Below are positions 1 to 6,178 of a DNA stretch of 6,178 nt, piece after piece. Source of the stretch: Luminiphilus sp. (lineage in GTDB: Bacteria; Pseudomonadota; Gammaproteobacteria; Pseudomonadales; Halieaceae). Position numbers and translations under genes: made by a program. Each line of letters starts with the position of its first letter. Position 1 is the first letter of the stretch. The stretch lies in NCBI GenBank assembly GCA_029251065.1, contig JAQXEB010000008.1, positions 1 to 6,178 of the forward strand. Direction: 5' to 3'. The notes under the pieces are model-generated. The model was not told the DNA's origin, searched no databases, and saw only the letters and a program-made list of their open reading frames with translations.

Positions 1-146
1 GGTACTGGCGGTTTCGGTTATGACCCGCTTTTCATACCAGAATCATCGAGCTGCACGGCAGCGGAAATGTCGCTCGCTGAAAAGCAAGGGCAGAGTCACC
101 GCGCAAAAGCGCTTCAGGCGCTTGCCCCGAAGTTATCAAACTGTCA

Positions 147-150
<4 letters not shown>
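1..150 (+). CDS. rdgB: RdgB, XTP/dITP pyrophosphatase (3' end only)
   Basis: This is the last 49 codons of the Ham1/RdgB family nucleoside triphosphate pyrophosphatase. The enzyme hydrolyses non-canonical purine nucleotides such as dITP, XTP and dITP-like triphosphates to monophosphates in the cytoplasm and keeps them out of DNA. The reading frame is open from base 1 and ends in TGA at 148-150. The visible protein has the two conserved C-terminal signatures of the family: GGFGYDP (residues 3-9 of the fragment), which lines the base-binding pocket, and SHR (residues 34-36) in the last helix. The N-terminal catalytic part lies outside the window. Its stop codon overlaps the hemW start in the four bases GTGA (147-150), so the two are probably co-transcribed and translationally coupled. 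rdgB-hemW adjacency is common in gammaproteobacteria. Confidence 0.95.
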
Positions 151-1291
<1,141 letters not shown>

Positions 1292-1295
<4 letters not shown>

Positions 1296-1984
1296 CGGGC
1301 AGGTTTCTGAAACATCAGATCCCAAACGCCGTGGCCTAAACGATGACCGCGGCGCTCAAACTTTGTCTCCGGTCGCGACTCGGGCCGAGGAATAAATTGC
1401 TGGGAACCCGCGACATTCTGCACATTGCCGTTATTTTCGAGCACCGCCATCATGTGCTCGGCGTAGGGCTGCCAATCTGTCGCCAAGTGCAGTCTTCCCT
1501 CAGGGGCTAAGCGTGTCAGCAACAGATCTACAAACTCAGGCTGAATAAGGCGGCGCTTATGATGACGCTTTTTATGCCAGGGATCGGGGAAAAAAATCTG
1601 AATAAGATCAATGGTTTGGGGTGGGATCGATACTTCAAGAACGCGTACTGCATCCTCAGCAAAGACCTTAATATTTTCAATACCGCGCTTTTCCACCTCA
1701 GCAAATAACTTGCCAACACCGGGTTTATGCACCTCCAGACCGAGGTATCGGTAGGTCGGATTCTGCTCAGCCATTGCGAGCAAACTGTCGCCCATTCCAA
1801 AACCAATCTCGACAACGCGAGGTCCGTTGACCGCGTAGCTGTGCTCCCAGTCAAACTGCGACTCAGTCAGGCTAAAGCCGTGCTTTGGGAAAACCTCATT
1901 CCAGCCCTTTTGTTGGCTGTCCGTCATTCGACCCGCACGAATCACGAAACTCTTTATCTTGTATGACAGTTCCTGATCAGACAT
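1292..1984 (-). CDS. trmB: TrmB, tRNA (guanine-46-N7)-methyltransferase
   Basis: A 230-residue class I SAM-dependent methyltransferase that places m7G at position 46 in the tRNA variable loop. The sequence shows the N-terminal IKSFVIRAGRMT block (10-21), SAM motif I EIGFGMG (59-65), the acidic GLEVH (82-86), the catalytic PDPWHKKRHHKRR segment (133-145, with D134 the expected key Asp), ATDW (168-171) and the C-terminal TKFERRG (207-213). All family hallmarks are intact, and length is close to E. coli TrmB (239). I start it at ATG 1984. A GTG at 2023 would add 13 residues not expected for the family. With the ATG, the start overlaps the upstream DUF423 gene by 8 bases (ATGTCTGA), indicating coupling. 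It is probably the last gene of an rpoH-DUF423-trmB unit. Confidence 0.95.
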
Positions 1985-2363
1985 CTGGGTCGTGACGCTT
2001 CTGAACTGCCGCAAAAAATGCACAGACCCATCCAGCTAATAGACTCGCGCCACCAAGCGGGGTAACCGCCCCAAGTTGCGGAGTGTCTGTCAACACGAGC
2101 AGGTACAAACTCCCAGAAAACACACAAACACCGGTTACAAAAAACGCCTGAGCACGCTGTAACCAGACACTGTGTTTATTATCGATGGCCGCGGAAAGCG
2201 CAATCATCGCCAGCGCATGCAGAGAATGGTAGTGGACAGCAACTGTCCAGGTCTCGATGCGCGCCAGGGAAACTCGAGACTCAAGTGCGTGCGCACCAAA
2301 GGCGCCAAACGCGACCGCAAAGAACGCCAAAAAACAGGCAATAGCAACAAAAGAGAAACGCAT
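1977..2363 (-). CDS. DUF423 family small membrane protein (YgdD-like)
   Basis: A 128-residue, very hydrophobic protein of the DUF423 family, whose function is unknown. Four membrane segments are visible, at roughly residues 4-24, 48-60, 70-90 and 96-118. Family marks are GAFGAH near residue 20, the HYHSLHALA stretch before helix 2, FSGSLYLLVLT in helix 3, and LGAVTPLGGASLLAGW entering helix 4. It begins with ATG at 2363, 12 bases after the rpoH stop, and no clear Shine-Dalgarno is present. Its TGA at 1979-1977 overlaps the trmB start. Position suggests co-transcription with rpoH. The family is widespread and usually annotated as a hypothetical inner-membrane protein. I see nothing in the protein that points to a stress role. 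Confidence 0.9.
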   Translation of the reverse strand: MRFSFVAIACFLAFFAVAFGAFGAHALESRVSLARIETWTVAVHYHSLHALAMIALSAAIDNKHSVWLQRAQAFFVTGVCVFSGSLYLLVLTDTPQLGAVTPLGGASLLAGWVCAFFAAVQKRHDPDV

Positions 2364-2375
2364 TAATCGAGTGGC

Positions 2376-3251
2376 TTAAGCAACAATTCCTGCGCGAAGT
2401 TTTTTCATGGCATTATTTTCAAGCTGGCGAATACGCTCAGCTGAGACGCCGTACTCCTCTGCAAGCTCGTGCAATGTTGTCTTCGGCTCTGCCAACCAAC
2501 GTCGAGCCACAATATCGCGACTTCGGGCATCTAACGCAGACATAGCCGCAGTCAGTTGAGTGCCCTTGTGAGCAACACAATCAGCCGCTTCCACCACCGT
2601 AGCCGGGTCTGCTGATTGATCCTCCAAGTACTGTTGCGGTGCCTGCCAAGCCGACTCTTCGTCCATATCAACCGGCAAATCAAACGCCAAATCTCGACTC
2701 GACAAGCGGCTTTCCATGCGGGTCACTTCCGATGGCTCAACCCCCAAATCTTGGGCAATGGCAATCGTCTCATCCTGTGTTAACCAATGGGTTCCCGTCT
2801 TTCGGCTTCGCAAGTTGAAGAATAATTTTCGCTGCGCCTTGGTCGTCGCAACTTTCACAATGCGCCAATTCTTGAGCACGTAATCGTGCATCTCGGCTTT
2901 AATCCAGTGCACTGCAAAAGAGACCAACCGGACACCTTTCGTCGGGTCAAAGCGTTTTACCGCCTTCATCAATCCGACATTCCCTTCTTGAATGAGATCC
3001 GCCTCTTGAAGACCATAACCCGAGTAACTGCGCGCAACATGCACCACAAATCGTAAGTGAGCGAGTACTAACTCTCTAGCAGAGTCAACGCTGTTGTCAT
3101 AAAATAGACGCTCAGCCAACTCCTGCTCTCGCTCAGCCGACAGCATAGGAATCGCACTCACAGTTTGAACGTACGCACCTAGATTGGCGCCAGGCACCAT
3201 ATTTAAGATCGCATTTGGCGTCATTGAAACTGAAGTATTTGTCTCGGTCAT
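2376..3251 (-). CDS. rpoH: RpoH, RNA polymerase heat-shock sigma factor (sigma-32)
   Basis: A 291-residue sigma factor that directs RNA polymerase to chaperone and protease promoters. It carries the sigma-70 region 2 core (HLRFVVHVARSY at 65-76, DLIQEGNVGLMKAVKRF at 85-101, SFAVHWIKAEMHDYV for -10 melting), the RpoH-specific box QRKLFFNLR (140-148), and a region 4.2 helix-turn-helix near 258-286 (YGVSAERIRQLENNAMKKLR). The RpoH box separates it from other sigma factors. The start is chosen at ATG 3251 because a strong AGGAG (3264-3260) lies 8 bases upstream. The frame stays open to a GTG at 3287, but that lies inside the CIRCE operator. The residues matching the E. coli chaperone/SRP-control positions L47, A50 and I54 are V55, A58 and V62, conservative changes. 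It follows ftsX after an 80-base regulatory gap. Confidence 0.98.
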   Translation of the reverse strand: MTETNTSVSMTPNAILNMVPGANLGAYVQTVSAIPMLSAEREQELAERLFYDNSVDSARELVLAHLRFVVHVARSYSGYGLQEADLIQEGNVGLMKAVKRFDPTKGVRLVSFAVHWIKAEMHDYVLKNWRIVKVATTKAQRKLFFNLRSRKTGTHWLTQDETIAIAQDLGVEPSEVTRMESRLSSRDLAFDLPVDMDEESAWQAPQQYLEDQSADPATVVEAADCVAHKGTQLTAAMSALDARSRDIVARRWLAEPKTTLHELAEEYGVSAERIRQLENNAMKKLRAGIVA

Positions 3252-3259
3252 ACCCAAAA

Positions 3260-3264
3260 CTCCT
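3260..3264 (-). promoter_or_regulatory. Ribosome binding site of rpoH
   Basis: AGGAG on the minus strand, 8 bases before ATG 3251. It fixes the rpoH start at 3251, against the in-frame ATG at 3269 and GTG at 3287. It is the strongest Shine-Dalgarno in the window; most other genes here rely on overlap or coupling. Confidence 0.85.
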
Positions 3265-3277
3265 AACATGGACACGA

Positions 3278-3307
3278 ATTTTAGCACTCTTGTTGTGAGA
3301 GTGCTAA
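3278..3307 (-). promoter_or_regulatory. Candidate sigma-70 promoter of rpoH
   Basis: On the minus strand, TTAGCA (3307-3302, 4 of 6 to TTGACA) is followed after 18 bases by TAAAAT (3283-3278, 5 of 6 to TATAAT). Initiation would fall around 3270-3273, giving a leader of about 20 bases with the AGGAG in it. The -35 is the first part of one CIRCE arm, and the -10 begins in the last bases of the other, so bound HrcA would occlude both. Assignment rests on sequence match only. Confidence 0.5.
3281..3307. promoter_or_regulatory. CIRCE operator (HrcA binding site) upstream of rpoH
   Basis: The sequence TTAGCACTC (3281-3289), a 9-base spacer (3290-3298) and GAGTGCTAA (3299-3307) form a perfect 9+9 inverted repeat. 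It matches the CIRCE consensus at all 18 arm positions with the exact spacing. CIRCE is the operator of the heat-shock repressor HrcA, best known upstream of groESL and of the hrcA-grpE-dnaK operon. Here it lies 30 to 56 bases upstream of the rpoH start codon and covers a candidate sigma-70 promoter. The inference is that HrcA represses rpoH and that heat or GroEL limitation relieves this. It is not a terminator, as neither strand has a T-run after the hairpin. hrcA itself is not in this window. Confidence 0.95.
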
Positions 3308-3324
3308 CTCGGCCAAAAAGTTCC
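3296..3324 (-). promoter_or_regulatory. Candidate sigma-E promoter of rpoH
   Basis: GGAACTT (3324-3318) is a perfect match to the -35 element of extracytoplasmic sigma-E promoters. A TCTCA (3300-3296) follows 17 bases later and resembles the TCTGA/TCAAA -10. E. coli rpoH also has a sigma-E promoter (P3), so the role is plausible. The spacer is one base longer than in E. coli P3 and the -10 is imperfect. Part of the -35 is also inside a short GCCAA/TTGGC inverted repeat (3312-3329), so the match could be fortuitous. Confidence 0.35.
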
Positions 3325-3331
3325 TTGGCAT

Positions 3332-4297
3332 TTAGCGGGGCTGTATTCGAGTCAGATGCAGCTGAACGGAATACCAGGCGCTGATCAATCCTAAAATAGC
3401 GCCGATCGAAATCAGCATCAATAACTCAGACAGGATTAACGAGGGTACCGAAGGTGCCTGATCGTACAAATCAAATAAACGTTTTACTGGGGCGTCTAAT
3501 ATCAGCAGTGCAGCACCGCTGAGCAATCCCCCAAAGACACCGCCCAGTGCGCCAGTTAATAATCCTGTGTACAAAAAAGGCCGTCTCGCAAAAGCATTGC
3601 CGCCCCCAATGAGCTTAATCACAACGATTTCATCGCGGCGAGCCTCGATGCCAAGGCGTAGCGTGTTACCGAGTGTTAATACAACCCCCACCGCCATGAC
3701 CGCCCCTAGAACCATAGCAATCGTCCTCAATAAATCGGTGAATGCGTTCAGCCGTTCCAACCACCGACTGTCTAGAATCACTTGCGAGACGCCTGCCAGC
3801 GAACCAAGATCGACCTGCAGCTGTTCAACGCCCGCAAGGCGAGTATTCGCACTTGGATAGACCCATAGCGTGTGCGGCAGTGGGTTTCGATTAAGTCTTT
3901 GGACCAAACTCTCAAGTCCTGTCGCGCTCACAAAATCCGCAAGCGCGCTATCGCGGTCGATCACTTTAACGTCGGCAATGCCGGGTTTGCGAAGCATCTC
4001 TGTACGCAACTTATGAGCGTCCGCAAGCGACGTATCTTGTCTAAGCAACACTGAAAGCTGAGGCGGCGCATCAATTTGAGAGATCTGTCCCTGTACCGTG
4101 GCGGCTAACGATAAACCCAAGCTGGGCACTGCAAGCGCCACGCCGATGACCAACACAGTCAGAAAGCTGGCAATGGGCTCCCGAATCAGTTTATCGAGGC
4201 TGATCAGCGCCGCCTGACGGTGATGATGCGCCCAGGCACTCAGTGCTGAGCGCGGACCCGCACCTATCCCTGCTGAGGTCGTTTGCGAATTACTCAC
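3332..4297 (-). CDS. ftsX: FtsX, cell-division ABC transporter-like permease
   Basis: A 321-residue inner-membrane protein that pairs with FtsE at the divisome. FtsEX does not transport a substrate; ATP-driven shape change activates periplasmic peptidoglycan hydrolases through EnvC-type partners. The layout is the standard FtsX one: a cytoplasmic N-terminal tail of about 40 residues with a HHH patch near 24-26, a first membrane helix (about 43-63), a periplasmic domain (about 65-185), and three further helices (about 188-212, 240-266, 286-308). The segment EARRDEIVVIKLIGG after helix 2 is the typical cytoplasmic coupling loop to FtsE. The start is GTG at 4297, overlapping the ftsE stop in the bases GTGA. 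GGGGA lies 8 bases upstream. The TAA stop is followed by the rpoH regulatory gap. Confidence 0.96.
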   Translation of the reverse strand: MSNSQTTSAGIGAGPRSALSAWAHHHRQAALISLDKLIREPIASFLTVLVIGVALAVPSLGLSLAATVQGQISQIDAPPQLSVLLRQDTSLADAHKLRTEMLRKPGIADVKVIDRDSALADFVSATGLESLVQRLNRNPLPHTLWVYPSANTRLAGVEQLQVDLGSLAGVSQVILDSRWLERLNAFTDLLRTIAMVLGAVMAVGVVLTLGNTLRLGIEARRDEIVVIKLIGGGNAFARRPFLYTGLLTGALGGVFGGLLSGAALLILDAPVKRLFDLYDQAPSVPSLILSELLMLISIGAILGLISAWYSVQLHLTRIQPR

Positions 4298-4977
4298 TCA
4301 TTCATTCCCCGTGACCCAGCACCCAGAGTGATCAACCGCCCTCGGTCGAGCGTTAATATTCGCTGCGACATTCGAGAGATCAATGCCAGATCGTGGCTTG
4401 CCACAATAACCGTCACACCGACGCTATTAAACGCTGAGAAGAGGCCCATAATTTCTGCCGAGAGCTGGGGGTCTAAGTTGCCCGTTGGTTCATCGGCGAT
4501 CAAGATTTTAGGCCTCGCTACAACAGCCCTAGCAATACCAACCCGTTGTTGTTCACCACCTGACAAGGCATCAGGCGAAGCCCGCTCTCGGTCAAGCAGA
4601 CCCACTTTGTCTAAAGCCGCACGTACTCTTCGGTCAATATCTCGTTTTGTAAATCCGGCGATCTCTAAGGGCAAGGCCACGTTGTGATAGACCGATCGGT
4701 CGGCTAACAACTTATGATCTTGAAACACAACGCCAAAATCTTGCCGGTATTTCGCAATACGCGACTCTTTTACTTTTGACAGCGGCCGACCACCCACTGA
4801 CACTTCGCCTGAAGAGGCTCGATCAAGGAGCAGTAGGAGCCTGAGGAGTGTGCTCTTGCCTGCGCCAGAATGACCCGTTAAAAACGCCATTTCGCCACTG
4901 TGCATTTCAAACGACAAATCACTCAGAGCCTCGCGTCGCTCGTAGCGTTTGTTCACTCGATCAAAGACAAGGTCCAT
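4294..4977 (-). CDS. ftsE: FtsE, cell-division ATP-binding protein
   Basis: A 227-residue ABC ATPase, the partner of FtsX. All nucleotide-binding motifs are intact: Walker A GHSGAGKST (35-43), Q-loop Q86 in VVFQDHKLL, signature LSGGEQQR (138-145), Walker B ILIADEPTGNLD (158-169, with E163 the catalytic base) and H-loop H195 in VASHD. TGHSGAGKSTLL is also the characteristic FtsE form of Walker A. The ATG at 4977 lies five bases after the ftsY stop and no Shine-Dalgarno is visible, which suggests translational coupling to ftsY. Its TGA overlaps the ftsX GTG start. Length is close to E. coli FtsE (222). Confidence 0.97.
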   Translation of the reverse strand: MDLVFDRVNKRYERREALSDLSFEMHSGEMAFLTGHSGAGKSTLLRLLLLLDRASSGEVSVGGRPLSKVKESRIAKYRQDFGVVFQDHKLLADRSVYHNVALPLEIAGFTKRDIDRRVRAALDKVGLLDRERASPDALSGGEQQRVGIARAVVARPKILIADEPTGNLDPQLSAEIMGLFSAFNSVGVTVIVASHDLALISRMSQRILTLDRGRLITLGAGSRGMNE

Positions 4978-4982
4978 AGTAA

Positions 4983-5981
4983 TTACATCGTTGTGCTGAA
5001 TAGTGCGTCAACAAATTCGCGCGCATTAAAGGGTTGCAGATCTTCAATTCCCTCACCAATGCCGATGTACCGAATAGGTCGCTTTGTCTGCTGTCCAATG
5101 GCGAAGACCACACCACCCTTTGCCGTACCGTCGAGCTTCGTCAGCGCGATTCCTGTTACGCCTACCGCCGCATCGAATTCGCGTGCTTGCGATACGGCAT
5201 TTTGACCCGTACCCGAATCGAGCACGAGCAATGTCTCATGCGGCGCGCTGGGGTCTGCCTTTTTAATGACACGAACAATTTTTTCCAACTCTTCCATCAG
5301 GTGAGCTTTGTTATTGAGTCGCCCCGCCGTATCTGCAAGCAACACATCTACGTTGCGCGCGCGCGCAGCCGTGAGTGCATCAAACAAAACTGATGCGCTG
5401 TCTGCGCCCGTGTGCTGGGCAATCACCGGAACATTATTACGCTCGCCCCACGCCTGCAGCTGTTCTACCGCCGCAGCTCGAAAGGTATCACCCGCTGCCA
5501 ACATCACCGTCTGACCTTTGGACAGGTACCGATGAGCAAGCTTGCCAATCGTTGTGGTCTTCCCCGCACCATTGACCCCAACGACCAAAATCACAAGCGG
5601 TCCATCGGTGGGCTGGTCGAGCGGCTGATCGTTATCCGAAAGCGTGGCAACCAAAAGCGCGGTCAATGTTGTCATGACTGCATCGACATCGACCGCTGAC
5701 TTTCGTGGATGAGCCTCGATGAGTTGGTCGATGATGATCTTTGTTGTGGCCACACCCACATCGGCCATCAGCAGCTCGGTCTCGAGTGCTTCAATGACAT
5801 CGTCATCAATCGTAGCTTTGACGCCCAGCGCATTCTCTAAGCCGGACACCAACGATTGACCCGTTTGACTTAAACCTGAGGTCAGACGCGAAAACCATGA
5901 CCCTTGAGACGGGCCATCGTCTTCGGTGCCACCTATGTGCGCGTCTTTCGTGACTTTTTGCTTATGTCCGAACCACTTCAT
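4983..5981 (-). CDS. ftsY: FtsY, signal recognition particle receptor GTPase
   Basis: A 332-residue SRP receptor. It docks Ffh-bound ribosomes at the membrane for co-translational insertion. The NG domains are complete: a membrane-targeting helix near 29-50 (WFSRLTSGLSQTGQSL), the N domain helical bundle (about 58-125), G1 GVNGAGKTT (135-143), the SRP-GTPase insertion motif DTFRAAA (165-171), G3 DTAGR (217-221), G4 TKLDG (281-285) and the closing GIGEGIEDLQPF. The acidic A domain is only about 25 residues, against about 200 in E. coli (497 total), so this is close to a minimal NG+1 form. I chose ATG 5981 (MKWFG, a usual FtsY beginning). A GTG at 5993 would add four residues, but AGGGA lies only one base from it. 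First gene of the ftsY-ftsE-ftsX cluster. Confidence 0.96.
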   Translation of the reverse strand: MKWFGHKQKVTKDAHIGGTEDDGPSQGSWFSRLTSGLSQTGQSLVSGLENALGVKATIDDDVIEALETELLMADVGVATTKIIIDQLIEAHPRKSAVDVDAVMTTLTALLVATLSDNDQPLDQPTDGPLVILVVGVNGAGKTTTIGKLAHRYLSKGQTVMLAAGDTFRAAAVEQLQAWGERNNVPVIAQHTGADSASVLFDALTAARARNVDVLLADTAGRLNNKAHLMEELEKIVRVIKKADPSAPHETLLVLDSGTGQNAVSQAREFDAAVGVTGIALTKLDGTAKGGVVFAIGQQTKRPIRYIGIGEGIEDLQPFNAREFVDALFSTTM

Positions 5982-6059
5982 ACTAATTTTCACGTCCCTA
6001 AATGAAACAAGCCGCTGCGATGAGCGCTATGCTACTTCAGTCTAACATTAGGTACTCGC
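5982..6059. promoter_or_regulatory. Divergent ftsY / rsmD intergenic region
   Basis: This 78-base gap must hold the start signals for both divergent genes. On the minus strand AGGGA (5999-5995) is a possible but distant ftsY ribosome site, 13 bases from ATG 5981. On the plus strand a weak -10-like TATGCT is at 6028-6033 without a convincing -35. I see no strong promoter match on either strand and no clear operator. Confidence 0.4.
6048..6052 (+). promoter_or_regulatory. Ribosome binding site of rsmD
   Basis: TTAGG seven bases before ATG 6060. It favours the first of the two tandem ATG codons (6060 and 6063) as the start. Confidence 0.55.
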
Positions 6060-6178
6060 ATGATGAGCAAAACTCGACGCGCTCAACCCAGTAATCAGTT
6101 GCGCATTATTGGCGGCGCATGGCGCGGCCGGAAGTTAAGCTTCCCCAGTGTGGAAGGCTTGAGGCCAACACCCGACCG
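6060..6178 (+). CDS. rsmD: RsmD, 16S rRNA (guanine-966-N2)-methyltransferase (5' end only)
   Basis: The first 39 codons of RsmD, which methylates N2 of G966 in 16S rRNA during 30S assembly. The fragment contains the diagnostic N-terminal block LRIIGGAWRGRKL (residues 14-26) and then GLRPTPDR (32-39), the family's start of the substrate and SAM-binding region. The catalytic NPPY-type motif lies beyond the window. Two ATG codons are adjacent. It is divergent from ftsY, the same arrangement as in E. coli and many gammaproteobacteria, which supports the call. Confidence 0.93.
   Translation, partial: MMSKTRRAQPSNQLRIIGGAWRGRKLSFPSVEGLRPTPD

Noticed and set aside
1985..2023. trmB extended to GTG 2023
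   Set aside because: It would overlap the DUF423 gene by 47 bases and add residues before the conserved TrmB N-terminal block. ATG 1984 fits the family better.
3252..3287. rpoH extended to GTG 3287 (303 residues)
   Set aside because: That start lies inside the CIRCE arm. The added residues are unlike RpoH N-termini, and the AGGAG at 3264-3260 points to ATG 3251.
3281..3307. The 9-bp inverted repeat read as a terminator of ftsX
   Set aside because: Neither strand has a T-run after the stem, and the arms match CIRCE exactly. It is an operator, not an intrinsic terminator.
3312..3329. Short inverted repeat GCCAA-N8-TTGGC just after the ftsX stop
   Set aside because: Only a 5-bp stem with no T-run. 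It is too weak to call a terminator or an operator, though it overlaps the sigma-E -35 candidate.
4283..4687. 134-codon open frame on the plus strand opposite ftsE
   Set aside because: It lies antisense to the well-conserved ftsE with low-complexity Arg/Ser/Pro content and no family resemblance. It is a shadow of the real gene, as are other plus-strand frames opposite ftsX and ftsY.
5982..5993. ftsY start at GTG 5993
   Set aside because: The only Shine-Dalgarno-like AGGGA ends one base before this GTG, too close to work. MKWFG from ATG 5981 is a typical FtsY beginning.
6028..6033. TATGCT as the rsmD -10 box
   Set aside because: Only 4 of 6 matches and no -35 at a suitable distance, so it is noted in the intergenic entry but not called as a promoter.

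Overview
This is a compact, gene-dense chromosomal window from a gammaproteobacterium. The block rsmD <> ftsY-ftsE-ftsX-rpoH is the classic gammaproteobacterial cell-division / heat-shock locus, and trmB, hemW and rdgB follow on its other side. The RpoH protein and the neighbourhood look closer to Pseudomonas and related marine lineages than to Enterobacteria. I cannot name a genus from sequence alone. There are no mobile elements, RNA genes or CRISPR arrays, and no gene-free stretch longer than about 80 bases.

Layout from left to right. The 3' end of rdgB (1-150) overlaps hemW (147-1295) by four bases on the + strand. Everything from trmB to ftsY (1292-5981) is on the - strand, read as ftsY > ftsE > ftsX > rpoH > DUF423 membrane protein > trmB. 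hemW and trmB run tail to tail, and their stop codons share the palindrome TTAA (1292-1295). At the right edge the 5' end of rsmD (6060-6178) is divergent from ftsY.

The part most worth attention is the 80-base gap between ftsX and rpoH (3252-3331). It holds a perfect CIRCE operator, the HrcA heat-shock repressor site (TTAGCACTC-N9-GAGTGCTAA, 3281-3307), placed directly on a plausible sigma-70 promoter for rpoH. A perfect sigma-E type -35 box (GGAACTT) lies just upstream. This suggests the heat-shock sigma factor gene itself is repressed by HrcA, which would join the HrcA/CIRCE and sigma-32 systems into one hierarchy. E. coli has no hrcA, so its rpoH is not wired this way.

How the genes work together: FtsY is the SRP receptor for co-translational membrane targeting. 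FtsE and FtsX form the divisome complex that controls septal peptidoglycan hydrolysis. RpoH drives chaperone and protease expression. Because rpoH, the DUF423 gene and trmB are packed without terminators (12-bp gap, then an 8-bp overlap), the CIRCE-controlled promoter probably also drives trmB. tRNA m7G46 modification would then be expressed together with the heat-shock sigma factor. RdgB (nucleotide-pool cleaning) and HemW (heme chaperone) form a separate rightward operon.
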